Assembly: GCA_008933995.1 (NCBI GenBank)
Contig: WARS01004318.1
Span: 299,589 to 363,588 of the forward strand
Length of the DNA: 64,000 nucleotides
Source of the DNA: Datnioides undecimradiatus
Taxonomy: Eukaryota; Chordata; Actinopteri; Lobotiformes; Datnioididae
Direction of reading: 5' to 3'
This document shows positions 42,789 through 64,000 of this stretch, piece after piece (the stretch's first letter is position 1; each line of letters starts with the position of its first letter). Under the pieces are notes generated by a model. That model ran no database searches. It worked only from the letters and a program-made list of their open reading frames with translations, and was not told the DNA's origin. Both the position numbers and the translations under genes were made by a program.

Positions 42789-44237
42789 ATGTCCGGTATC
42801 CAGAACCTCCAAACTTTTGGTGAGTCATTTTTATCAAACTGAGCTGGTGAGACAAGGTGGGGGAAGGGCGAGTGTTGTCGAAGCTAATGCTAAGCTTCCA
42901 GGCAGACCTCGACGTTTAATACAGTTTGTAGCAGTTTTGACTACTTGGCGAAATGTTTTTCTTTGAGTAACCGATTTGAGTTAAATGTGTCATTAGTAAT
43001 TAATTCTCCTGTGTTCAGATTTGACAGTCTGGGTTTGATGGTTTCGATCGACTAGCAGGCCTTTGCTAAGCGTCAAACGGCCGCCATTAGGCCTACTTTA
43101 GCTAACGTTAGCAATTCGTTAGCTTATTCTTCAGATTTTGAAGAAAATCGTATTGACGCCTGAAGAATAGAACTCTTATCTCATTTAGTCGGCCAGTATA
43201 TTAACGTTAAGTTTAAATTTATGCAGTAAATATGAAAGTTGCTGTGTCATGTCTGTCGCTGTCTTTCCTTTTTTTTGATGGCTTCAGGGTATCGCTTAGC
43301 ATTGGTTAGCTAACACTGCATGTAAGCTGTTAAGCTGTATATTTAGCATTGCGCCTGCGCAGTTTATCTGAAATATGATCCTTCCAAAGAGATCTGCCAG
43401 ATGACAACACAGGGAAGATGGAGAGCTGATATGGCAGTGTTGTCTTTAGTACAGGCGTAGGGAACATGGGCTTGATGGGGTGTTTATTTATCTTACCACC
43501 ACCTGGCTCAAAGGTGGTAAAGTAAGCAATCTAAAGTAATATAACATATGGGTTAGATATGGAGCTGCTGACAAGTATCTGTGAATTTGAGTCCATCTGT
43601 TCTGATGACGTCTTCTACCTCTTTAGACCCCTTTGCTGATGCAACTAAGGGTGATGACCGCCTCCCAGCCGGGACAGACGACTACATCCACATAAGAATC
43701 CAACAGCGGAACGGCAGGAAGACCCTCACCACTGTCCAGGGCATTGCTGCCGACTATGACAAGAAGAAGCTAGTCAAGGCTTTCAAGAAGGTACAGCCCT
43801 GGGTTGGGGTCTGTTAAAATGCTTTTGTCATACACCCCCAATTGCCTAATATATCTGTATTAGTTGGTGGTGTTTGTGGCACCCTGCCAGCTTTTCATTG
43901 TCCTAGCGTTCTGACCGTTCTTGCACTGACTCATTGTTTATGTGCTTTTGATTTCCAACAGAAGTTTGCTTGCAATGGGACAGTGATTGAGCACCCAGAG
44001 TATGGTGAAGTGATCCAGCTTCAGGGAGACCAGCGTAAGAATATCTGCCACTTCATCATGGAGGTAGGTGTAGCCACAACATTCAGGTGGTGGTCAGGGT
44101 GTACGACCGAACTGGGTTTTACTCCTGTTACTGAGGGGAAGTGGCGACTTAAGGTTGAGGGTCGCTTTACTTAATCCCTTTTTTCTCTGCAGGTTGACCT
44201 GGCCAAGGAGGAGCAGCTCAAAGTCCACGGCTTCTAG
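42789..44237 (+). CDS. eif1: Eukaryotic translation initiation factor 1 (SUI1)
   Basis: Four coding exons, 42789-42819, 43627-43790, 43962-44063 and 44193-44237, sum to 342 nt, 113 aa, as in other vertebrates. It starts MSGIQNLQTFDPFADATKGD and ends LKVHGF. The SUI1 domain covers about residues 29-103, with the hallmark IRIQQRNGRKTLTTVQGI and the segment EHPEYGEVIQLQGDQRKNI. eIF1 binds the 40S P-site area and enforces start-codon accuracy. The start context 'atcgtATGT' is not an ideal Kozak; weak context is a known feature of eIF1 autoregulation. It could be the eif1b paralogue; the two differ at few residues, so eif1 versus eif1b is not certain. Confidence 0.93.
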
Positions 44238-44636
44238 AAGCTGCTAGCAGTCCTCTCCCCATCTCTCCTTGAAGGCCATTAACCCCCCTACCCCCTCCTT
44301 CCCTCCCCTCCTCCTATGTGCTGCTGTTGCTCTTCCTCTCCCCCCTTGCAGCCCCACCAGCTCCTATTAGCTAACACGTGAATTACCTCTGACAAACATG
44401 GGACTCTGTAACACCATCGCCCCTCTACAACACCAGGGGGCAGGCTCGCTCTCACGAAGATGCACCACTGCAGCTCCACACAACATCAGGGATGAGTGGT
44501 GATGACCCTCCCACACACACTTCCTCCTTCCTTTCCCCCTTGTTTATTTCCTTTTTAATTTTCTTTTTAGGTTCTTGTGCCACAATTAGAGGCACCGTTT
44601 CGTGTAACATTTTTGTTTTGTACTTCAAGGTGTTTC

Positions 44637-44642
44637 AATAAA
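44637..44642 (+). promoter_or_regulatory. eif1 poly(A) signal
   Basis: AATAAA 400 bases beyond the eif1 stop, followed by 'gatgagtgtccatatgttgg', a GT-rich downstream element. The 3' UTR before it is C/T-rich. Confidence 0.8.
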
Positions 44643-44664
44643 ACGATGAGTGTCCATATGTTGG

Positions 44665-46560
44665 AGTGGAGTGGTGTCATGGGGAACGGGGTTGCGGGCT
44701 GGGTGTGTATAGAAAGATCATAGACTTAATGAGTGTTTGTGGCTGAAGTGGGGAAACTGTCAGGAGAACAAAGGCTGCAGGTGAGAGGAGGGAAAAGAAT
44801 TTGTTAAATCTTTGCTGCAGGACAAGTTTCTGTAGTTTGCCAACATGACTGACTTCCCTCTTTTCGGTCTGCTTCACTGTCCCACGCTGCAGTTTACATA
44901 CCCAGCTGTCTGCTCTCAGGTTACAGAGCAGGGAGGGTGCAAAGTACAGACCTTCTCCGCCATCCTGTCCAGCTAATTTGGATTTTTTTTTTTTTTTTAT
45001 TTAATGACACATTTTTCAAAATTCTTTTTTTTTTTTGTTTTTTTTGGCCGTTTGAAGTATTAAAGTGGTCAGTGGTGGTCTTACTTTGGTCAGAGTGAGG
45101 CCTGTAATATGGCCTGCGGTTATGGACACTTGAATCTTTATCTTACCGTAATATAATGCAATAATTTATAAACGTTAATAAGATGTGGTGATGCTGAAGT
45201 GATACAGTAAAGATCAAAGCCATGGCCAGGTCATACTGTGCTCCTATGACTGAAGGTGATGGAGAGCAAGCCTGTTTTGCAAAATCCATATTTGGTTCAA
45301 TAAAATTTCTGTAGTTGAGAAGCATGTCCTGTTTTTCTTCTAACACGTGTGGGTAGTTTCACTGGTACCTGGTACGTGAAAATACTCTGAATATTTCTGT
45401 TAAATTATTCAGTTACTCTGTTTCTGATTCCACCAGTGTGATTTTACAAAAAATGAAAATAAGTGAGATCAATTCAAAGTAGTTTCTACATATAAACCAG
45501 ATGTAGATGCTTATGTTCTTTCACATTTAATATTTTGAACATAATTCATTGTACATTAACATGCAAAACGAGGAGACCTTGTGTAGGTTTGATTAATTCT
45601 TGCCATTTCTAAGCTGGTTGGAATCAGTAAAGTGTAAAATATCATTTATAAGAACTTAACTCTTAATTTAGCCTTGACTTTAAATGTTTTAAATATTGTC
45701 TAACAATGGGGTTTTTCCGATTCGCGTCACTTTAGCTCACCAGGCTTATTTTCCCATTCGCACTGCCAACAATGCATTTTGTCCGTTCCGGGGACCCTTC
45801 CGCCTCCATGGCAACGCAACTAGCGCCATCGCTAATCCCGTTTGTTTACAGCAGCTGCAGGCGGCAGTGCCTGCTCGCTTTCTACAATTGACGATAAACA
45901 GGGAAAATCTAATTTTAATCAAAATAATCTAAAGTTTTTGTCTAATAAACAACATGGGTTTATGACGTCAGAGGAGCGCACGGAACGGTAACCATTCCTC
46001 TCAATGAGCACTGAGCCAATTTTACTGCTAACAGCTACATGTTTACTGGGTTATGGGATATTATGGAAACCACTGGGGCAACGGATATGAGTAACGTTAA
46101 CGTTACGTTTCCACCACTGAAAACTGGAGATATTAAACGGATAAACAAATAATAACCTTTCATTTGTTTTGTCCAGGTTGCAAAGCGTTGGCTAGCTAGC
46201 TGATGAAGCTAATTGCTAACTGCCCATAACACTGTATTGTAAGTGGTGGAAACAGAATTTAACTAAGATCCTTTTTTTTAAGTAAAACAATATTAGATGA
46301 ATCTATCACAAGTAAAGTTGTGCCTTCTTATTTATTCATCCCGACACGACAAATAAAATACTCTTAAATAACATTTAACATACCAACCCACTCATAGCTT
46401 GCTGGTTTGCATAGAGATCGTCTGATCACACAAAAATATTACATACATCAATCTTACATATATATCTGCACATGTAGATCAAAGCAGGAAATGAACAACT
46501 AGAATTATTCGGGTTTTAACTGGACTCATTTCCCCCCGTCAGCATTTGCAGATATGACGT
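44665..46560. other. Intergenic region between eif1 and the cysteine-rich gene
   Basis: Poly(T) runs occur at 44985-45045. Bases 45695-46140 are richer in CpG and contain 'catggcaac' (45807-45815), an RFX half-site, and a TGACGTCA at 45963-45970. This is probably the promoter of the gene that begins at 46600. No coding exon is visible. Confidence 0.45.
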
Positions 46561-46599
46561 GAGCCCTGTCACAGTTCAGTGTCCTCCCAGATCAAGACA

Positions 46600-47989
46600 A
46601 TGCAAGTAAGCATGAATACTTTTACCTGGAGCCCAGTCAGTGAATGTTCTCACAGCTCCTCTCTGTCAGATGGAGGTAAATGTGTCATTGGTTCTGTTTC
46701 TCAGGTGCTGCCTGTCTGGGGGCTTGCCATCCCCCTCCCTGCAGTGCTGATGATTACTCTGAGCCTTTACATGATCGTCCTCGGGATCGGGCTGTGGATC
46801 CGGTCCTGCCTCAAGGTTGGTGCTGCAGGTCCAGTCACTGTTGTCAACAAGACAAGGAGGCCTTTCACCTTATTACAGTTCAGAAAATGTAAAATGAATA
46901 AAATGCCTTATTTACTGCAACACTGCACTGGACTTAGAAGCACAGATGAAGAATGTGGACTTTCTTATACGTGAAACAAGATCAGCTGATCATCACTGGC
47001 TGTTTACTGGAATCATAATACAGATACGATAATGTTGCTTTTGTAGAGAAACTTCACCCTTTGTCTTCAGAGTGTCTGGATTAGAAATAGTGACAGTCAG
47101 AATGACACAGGTGTTTTCACTGAACCATCTGCTGAGCATCGTACCTGTGACTTTAGGGTTTTTCTTGTTTGCATATAAAAGATCAGTAGGAACTAACGAT
47201 GCAATCAGATTTAGTTAAAACAGAAGCTGGAAATATGATTTGAATTAGTTTGAAAGTCACCAAAACAGTGTTGTGTATTAGTTGGGTTTATATTTAACAG
47301 CATCCCTGTTTGTCACCACACACACACGAATGAGTAAAATGTGCTGAGTCATGCTTTGTTTGTGCTCTCCCTTTAAAGGACCGCTGTTCCTCAGACTGTG
47401 GCGACTGTTGCCCAAACATTTCCTTATGTGATCAGTGCTTCAGGTTGGCGGAGATCTGTGACTGTCCTCTGCCAACTGTGCGCTCGTGTTGGAGCAAATC
47501 GTGCCCTTCTCCTTCTGTAAGTGACCCACAAACAGCAAAACAACCAATCAAACTGTGTTTTTCTGACACTGCTGACCACTTTCCAAAGCAGAACATCAGA
47601 TCTGTTCAATAAAGTAAATATTGACTTAATTTCATTTTATTCTGCTCTGAACACACCTGCAGGGAGAGACAGCAGGCTCTGTACCATAGAAACAAGGTTC
47701 TTGTTTGCAGGGTGTTTCTCTCAACGCGTCTCTGTGTGATCACACGCAGACTCAGAGGTTTTCACCTAAAATGCGCCTGTAAAACATTGTTGAGTTGTTG
47801 CTGACTCTGCTGTGGCAGCAGCGCCTGTTGGCTGAAAACGCCTCAGAGAAAGTTTAAACACCTGATCTCAGTGAACTGAACTGACTGATGTGTTTTCCAC
47901 AGTGTGTCAAATGGGACTGCGCCTGCACCTGCCAGCCCCCAGAGTGTGACTCCTGTAACTGCCTCTGCTTCGAGATCAGGATCAAGTAG
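46600..47989 (+). CDS. Unrecognised small single-pass cysteine-rich protein
   Basis: Four coding exons, 46600-46605, 46705-46815, 47379-47516 and 47903-47989, with good GT-AG sites and consistent phases, sum to 342 nt, 113 aa. Residues about 7-33 (starting WGLAIPLPAVLMITLSLYMI) form one hydrophobic helix. The rest is packed with cysteine: about 19 Cys in all, in motifs such as CGDCCP, CDQC, CDCP, CACTC and CNCLCF, ending EIRIK. The spacing suggests metal binding, disulfides or palmitoylation at the membrane; none is proven. The first exon carries only Met-Gln, so the start is the least sure part, although the exon-2 frame is open with no better upstream ATG. I do not recognise the family by name. 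It lies between eif1 and a convergent unknown gene. Confidence 0.7.
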
Positions 47990-49370
47990 AGGACGAGGAG
48001 GGAGGACGATGCACTGTGGTGTGTCTCTATGAGGGAGTCCACAGCAGAGAGGAGGCGTGATGAAAGGACCTGCAGTGAAGGTGACAGGGACTCTGCATCG
48101 TACAGCAGCGTCTGCACGCCATTGTCATCATTTCATCTTTTCACCATTTCCATTTTCATCTTCTTGAGCTGTCTCTACAGAGGATGAACAGGTGCTGACA
48201 TCAGACTGTAAATATAAACCACAGAAGCAGGCTCCCTCCTGTTAGTGTTTGTATATAGCAGACATGATCTGGGTTCCTGCAGCCTCCTGTACATGTTTAT
48301 TCCTTATTATCATTACTTTACACTGTACTTGAGGAGGAGCCTGTGTTTAAAATAGAAACTCTCAGAACCTGGACCACAAAGACAAGTGTGAGGTGTTTTA
48401 CTCACTAATTGTTAAATGACACAGTAAAACAATCCCGACATCAGCTGACAATGTGTGTTCACACATCTCCCAAAGTGTTTTTAAACTCAGCAAACAGACA
48501 CGTGAGTTCATTTTGATTAAAACACTGTAAACTGGTGTTTGCTCAGGCAGGAGGAAGTGTCCTACAGGCCTTCACTCTGACTGATCACCGGTCTGATCCA
48601 ACTGGTTTCTCATCCCTCTGATGCTGCTGGAAGTGCCTCTAACAAGCGGTTCATTAATTAATAAGAATATATTTTGGAAAAGTAAACAAACGCTGCTCTG
48701 ACAGGACAACGAGCATTCACTGATTCACATGTGGTGAAATCTGTGTTAGCTTTGTTAGTTTTTCATGAAGTTTGTCGCTTGAATAAAACCTTAATGTTAG
48801 CCAATGTAAAAGTTATCTAAAGTAACTTTTCTACTGACTTTTATATTTTTATATTCTGTTTCTAAAAGTTTTATTAAACTCTGAAATGTTTTAAAAAAGG
48901 ATGCGTCAGTTTGAGTTTATATCCGGAGTCTCTGACCACGTGAGCTCTGTCCTTTCTGTCCCACAGTTACTCTGTAGATCAGGATTACTTTCCGTCTCCA
49001 TGTCAATTGAAGAAATTGATATTTTAGCTCATAACAATTAGATTATATTGTAAGAAGTTGTAAAATGTCCCAAAAACTGGAAAAACACAACAATGTCTTT
49101 TCACAAATGTAATTAAATTTACAAAAATCTGCACAGTTTGCACATGTGTTTGCCCGGCTTTCACTCTGTAACAAGTTCCAGCAACAACTTTGGTCCCAAG
49201 ATGCTCAAAGTTCAAACAATTTAAAACCATGTGACTGCAGAGGAAACTTAAAATGACTCTTAGCCAGAGCAGCCTGTCATGTTGCTCCATCCTCAGGACA
49301 AACCATCATCTCAACAGACAGGAGTCATGCATGTGCGTTCATCATGTGTTGAAGTCAGTGTTAATGTGTG
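47990..49370. other. 3' UTR of cysteine-rich gene and convergent gap
   Basis: Contains the likely 3' UTR of the gene ending at 47989; AATAAA occurs at 48783-48788 ('cttgaataaaacc'). The remainder up to 49370 is AT-rich and non-coding as far as I can see. Confidence 0.45.
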
Positions 49371-51067
49371 TCAGTAGAGTCTCAGAGCAGTGCAGTCTGT
49401 CTCCCAGCGCCGAGTCGCCCACAGCAGCTTGTCTCTGGACCGTCTGCTGGGCCTGCCTGGACTGGCCGTCTGCCTCTGTTCACCTGCACAGGTGAATGAG
49501 ATTCATTATGCACATTTCACTTTAAATAGAGGGTCTACCAGTAATTATATGATAATCTTATATATGAAACCCACAAAGTGAAACAAGGATGTAACACTAA
49601 CACTCTGTTACAGGTTATGTTGTTTAATTTTGATATTTCCTGGAAAATCAATTGTTTATGGATGAAATGACCAGATTAGAGTGTTAAAATGCTTGAACGG
49701 TGATATTCACATCAATTCTACCCATGCTGTTTCTCATATTCATAATAATATTTGATATTTCTGTGTGTTTGCCTCAAATTTAAACGGGGTGTTGCAGTTC
49801 CTCTTTGTGGCCACTCGGGGCAGTAAACGCACGAGTCCATACACACTCACGTGACCTGTCAGCCTTCCACGTGCTATAAAGGCATGTAAAGGCAAATGAA
49901 AATGGATCCAACAACCACCAAGCAGCACATGCTGCATATTGTTTGAAACAAAATGTAAATAATGAAATTATGAATCCATAAAAAATAGCTTTAACGTGAA
50001 TGTGTGGGAGCTGTATAAATGCTCTTTGTGCTCAGGGGCCTTTTCTTTATTACAGCATGCTGGTAGTTACACATGTCAGTCTCATGCTTTGATCACTGAT
50101 GTGTAACTGAAGCCAGGTAACTGATGTCAGGTGTAACTGTGACCCCACAGATCACTCTGAGTGTCAGGGAACCAGGGTAATTGTCCCAGTTCAAACCAAC
50201 TGAATGGTCCTCTCTCTCCTCACTGATGTAGAAGCCATGCAGTGCGCACACGACCTGTCAGTATGTCGTGTTGGTGCCACTGTGTCGGCCGGCCGCCGGC
50301 CAGCTGAGTCGAGCCGTCTGTTGCTGGCGGTGTGTGCTCTGCGCTGGAGGTGGTCCAGTACTCAGATGGATCCTGTGGGTTGGTGATCTCTCTGACGGCC
50401 TGGCCGCTGCGATACCGAGCCCAGTTCTCCGCCTTTGTGTCGGCCCTCTGGAGCAAAACACACAATAACCAGTAACTCCATCCAGTCAACAGAAAAATCA
50501 TATAATCTCATTCTAATTAAAGGTCCCCTGTGGATTTTTCTGATAAACAAACAAAACTTATATTTACATGTACTGTAAACAATGCAAAAACTGTTAAAAC
50601 CATATAAACACATTAAAGGGATGCATGGAGTGACTGTGATGTGACTCCTGATGGTATAGACATACTGGAGTGATGTGTTTGGGGCTATGCACGTCTTTGG
50701 TGTGTGACTGCGGCGGGCGCTGCAGCCACATGGTGTCGTCGCTGAGACCCAGACGGCTCTGGTGCTGCGAGGGGAAGCTGGGGTCTCTCAAGTGGAAGAT
50801 GAGGGGGCGACCGTCAGACGCCATCCCAGAGAAACTCTGACAAACATGAAGAGACAAAATGATGAAGAGGCTGAGAACAAACCTCAGGCTGGTTCACCTG
50901 ACTCTAACATCAGTCACCTGGTGGTGGGTGGTGGTGTAGCAGGGTGCTGTGTCACCCAGGTGTAGGGTGCTTTGATGCAGATGCCTCGGTCTGGGCTTCC
51001 TCGCTTTACTTTGACACCGGCAACCGTGGTGGACCAACCTCTGGTCAGCGTCCATCAGACTGTTCAT
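49371..51067 (-). CDS. Unrecognised four-exon gene, about 208 aa
   Basis: Minus-strand exons 51067-50918, 50836-50666, 50447-50255 and 49483-49371 join in phase (627 nt) with usable GT-AG sites. Exon 2 reads FSGMASDGRPLIFHLRDPSF and DDTMWLQRPPQSHTKDVH; exon 3 reads KAENWARYRSGQAVREITNP and DPSEYWTTS; exon 4 ends KLLWATRRWETDCTALRLY. Aromatic-rich short motifs of this sort, with no globular domain, are typical of microtubule-associated ciliary or sperm proteins, but I cannot name the family. The frame of exon 1 is uncertain: the Met-started frame is His-rich, whereas another frame reads CIKAPYTWVTQHPATPPPTT, which looks more protein-like but has a TGA upstream and no Met. An X-box-like site and a possible non-coding exon (donor about 52074) lie upstream. 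Confidence 0.6.
50515..50625. repeat. Fish MITE-like fragment in an intron
   Basis: 'ttaaaggtcccctgtggatt' followed by 'ataaacaaacaaaacttata' resembles the end of a common teleost non-autonomous repeat starting TTAAAGG. It lies in the intron between exons 3 and 2 of the minus-strand gene. Confidence 0.4.
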
Positions 51068-52109
51068 GTTGACCCCTCAGCCAAAGCTGCAGAGGGCAGG
51101 GACGAGGAAATGCAGAAAATATGTGCACAGTCAGAAACCACTTGGTATGCTGAGTCTGCGCGTGGATGGAGTACTGAACAGGCGCAGGGTCAAACATGTG
51201 ACTGTAAACAGAGACACAAAAACAGCACAAAGAGACACAAAACAAGTATAAAAAGACACAGAGAGTAAACGACAAAGTGTTGTCCGTGGAGCTGCTCGCA
51301 CTGTTTGGATGTTCATGTGTGACACGTCGCGGTTACACTCCAGCTCAGATACATTAGAAACTGACCTCTGCAGCTTCACCTGCTCGATCCTTCAACTATT
51401 TCTGTGTCCAGTGACTGTTTTCAGCAGTGAAACAGTCCAGATGCATGAGGCTAATCCTACGCTTCAGTCTTGGTTTCATGCTGCTGTGTTTAACAGAAAC
51501 TCAGTGTGGAAGCAGTTTCTCTGGACCTGGGGCATGCACCATCATTAAGTATATAGCTTAGTTTTCTTCTGCAGTTATAAGCTGAACAATTTATCTGATT
51601 GTTATTATCTACTACTGAAAATATTCAGGGTATATGTAATTATTATTGTTTCTGTCACTATATTATTAGTATTTCTTGCAGCTCTCTCTTCAATAAAATT
51701 AAAAATAGTATTATTTAATGCGCTGTATACTCTGTGTTTGGATTTTCAAAATAAAATTAAAACCTGTGTAAACAACATATATTTAATTATGATCCACTTT
51801 CTGTTGCACCTGATAAAAATATAACAGTCATTAATGAACAACTTTCATCTATCAGTGATTTTAAAAACCCTGACGACTTTGACTCAGTCTGAAGTTAATC
51901 AGGTGGAGATCTGAGAGATGTCGTTAACCTCCATGTGTTGAACACACATCACAGATCACAGACATTAAAACATTTTAGACACGTGTAACAGAACAGAGTG
52001 AACTGAAAGTTGAACCAGCAGAAAGAAATGTAGTAAAATCACTGACAATATCTTCTTCACCTGTTCTTACTCACCTGAGCTGAGTCAGGCTGCCTCAGGT
52101 AGAAACTCT

Positions 52110-52123
52110 GTCGCCATGGTGAC
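52110..52123. promoter_or_regulatory. X-box-like RFX palindrome
   Basis: GTCGCCATGGTGAC fits GTNRCC-AT-GGYNAC, a near-perfect two-half-site RFX X-box. It lies about 1 kb upstream of the coding start of the minus-strand gene and about 35 bases upstream (transcript sense) of a donor-like GTGAGT that could end a 5' non-coding exon. It also overlaps an ATG on the minus strand that opens only a 10-codon frame. Confidence 0.55.
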
Positions 52124-52279
52124 GAGAAAACAATGTGACTTTCAAACAGGAATATGATGCAAGGGTCCAGGTTTACTTATGACATGTTTGTTGATCTTCA
52201 GAGAAGCTTTTGATCTGATTCTGACTCTTGACTGTTGTTATTCTACTGTAAAATCTAAAAGCTGCTCATAGTACACTAA

Positions 52280-52400
52280 TGGAAAGTAACTAAGTACATT
52301 TACTTGAGTACAGTACTTAGATACAGTCCTACAGTAGGGCTACTTGTACTCTACTTAAATATTCCCATACTCAAGTACATATTTCCACATTTAAATAGTT
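52280..52400. repeat. Fish 'agtaactaagtacatttact' repeat
   Basis: The text 'gtaactaagtacatttactt' and 'gagtacagtacttagataca' is the familiar end of a very common teleost hAT-like MITE. Its other end was not located. Confidence 0.55.
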
Positions 52401-52889
52401 ACCAGGTATATAAACTAGTTATCTTTCAGATTAAGATTGAGATTAGTATCCAAATGCATAAACACAGCCACAGGATAAAAGTACTGTCTACATGTAAATG
52501 CATTAATAATAATGAACAAATAATAAATTCTATAAAAGTGACTGTGGCAACGCTCCATAAAGATTTATTCCATTATTTCCACTTTTCCCCCTTTTTCTTT
52601 ACCTCAGTAAACTGACTTCTTCTTCTTCCTCATTTGTCGGTGATCACCTGGGCAAATTTAATTGCTTTTAAATATTTTTATTCTTGTTGTTGTGAAATCT
52701 CTCATTTGATCCCCATTTTGATATTAAGCCCTGATTTTGATATTTGAATCATTAATTCCATTTGAATCATTATTTTATTTTTGATATTTAATTTATACTT
52801 GATTGCTATATTTATATTTGTTATGTTTGATATTTGTTATATTTGGTATTGTGTGTATTCATGTCCTTTCTGTTAAGCGAACTGAAAAG

Positions 52890-52925
52890 CTACTGTTATT
52901 GGGATCAATAAAGTATCTATCTACT
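52890..52925 (+). repeat. LINE 3'-tail-like remnant
   Basis: 'attgggatcaataaagtatc' followed by 'tatctac' matches the usual 3' end of fish non-LTR elements, with an internal AATAAA and a short tetranucleotide tail. Only the tail is recognisable. Confidence 0.45.
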
Positions 52926-53355
52926 GAGTACTTTCAATTAAATTTACACTATTATATTATTACTATTTTAAAGACATTAACTTTATACAACGCACGATAT
53001 CTCTTTAATTTCAGGTTTGTGTCTGGATCATTGTGTCTTTTATTCTTTTCACTGTGTATTATCTATAAAACGATAGGAGAGTGCCTCGTGTCTGCATTGC
53101 GTCACAGATCTTATGGGTTATATGATAAATGCTGAATAAATATTTTAATGTTGTTGGTTTGATTGATTTGATTGATGAGAGGGACACCGGCAGCAGAACG
53201 CCCCCTTCCGGTCGCAGGCGGAACTGCCGGAGACACCAGCGCTCGCGCATCCATCTTCATCCTGGTCCTCCTCCTCCTCCTCGGTTCTGACGTAAACAAC
53301 AAGCCGTTTGATTGATTCTTTTTCTAAGGTTAAAACCTGTTTCTGCTCCGTCCAA

Positions 53356-63960
<10,605 letters not shown>

Positions 63961-64000
63961 GTGAGCCTGCACAGTGTATACAGCCGAGGCAGGACTCACG

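Larger units (their letters stand above)
51070..53150. other. Region between the minus-strand unknown gene and fus
   Basis: Divergent intergenic stretch. It holds an X-box-like palindrome (52110-52123), the fish repeat at 52280-52400, and a LINE-tail-like 'gggatcaataaagtatctat' at 52898-52917. The sequence 52400-53150 is AT-rich. Short frames such as 51045-51275 (minus) are not supported. Confidence 0.5.

Noticed and set aside
45801-45815. Third X-box candidate ('ctccatggcaac') upstream of the cysteine-rich gene
   Set aside because: Only the right half-site matches the RFX pattern; the left half does not.
46579-46974. 131-residue single-frame reading through the cysteine-rich gene's first introns
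   Set aside because: It ignores good splice sites (GTAAGC at 46606, acceptor at 46704, donor at 46816) and its C-terminal part reads intron sequence.

Overview
This window reads as teleost fish (probably spiny-rayed/percomorph) nuclear chromosome. The genes have many short exons with GT-AG introns and 3' UTRs with AATAAA or ATTAAA signals. There are many (TG)n/(CA)n microsatellites, GTTAGC-rich stretches and pieces of typical fish LINE and MITE repeats. There is no operon, CRISPR array, prophage or bacterial feature. All coordinates come from reading the sequence by eye; no alignment was run.

Layout. (1) 3.3-10.4 kb, plus strand: a UBALD-family gene (best fit ubald2). Its first two exons are intact, but its last exon needs several single-base corrections to read. 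(2) 14.1-25.4 kb, minus strand: a 19-exon coiled-coil DUF4795 gene (QRICH2 / C16orf96 family, best fit qrich2), about 879 aa and intact. (3) 26.4-33.6 kb, minus strand: mfsd11, a 12-helix UNC93-like transporter with 13 coding exons, about 454 aa and intact. (4) 34.8-39.6 kb, plus strand: srsf2 (SC35), divergently paired with mfsd11 across a roughly 1 kb GC-poor promoter that carries an internal duplication. Its 3' UTR intron hosts a dispersed repeat and an L2-like LINE fragment. (5) 42.6-44.65 kb, plus: eif1. (6) 46.6-48.0 kb, plus: an unrecognised 113-aa single-pass, extremely cysteine-rich protein. (7) 49.4-51.1 kb, minus: an unrecognised four-exon gene of about 208 aa, with an RFX X-box-like palindrome upstream. 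(8) 53.4 kb to the right edge, plus: fus, incomplete at the edge, with the 35-nt exon 7 that is known in mammals as an autoregulatory cassette exon.

The set UBALD2, QRICH2, MFSD11, SRSF2 matches human 17q25, and the MFSD11/SRSF2 head-to-head pair is an old vertebrate arrangement. That synteny is why I prefer ubald2 over ubald1 and qrich2 over the C16orf96 paralogue. The genes do not form one pathway. Three act on RNA or translation (srsf2, eif1, fus). Two (qrich2 and the unrecognised minus-strand gene) have X-box-like sites suggesting ciliary or sperm-flagellum expression, which is inference.

I found no clearly new multi-gene system. The best leads are the cysteine-rich microprotein, the X-box-linked unknown gene, the broken UBALD last exon, the near-identical inverted repeat pair 20 kb apart, and the duplicated ETS-type module in the mfsd11/srsf2 promoter.
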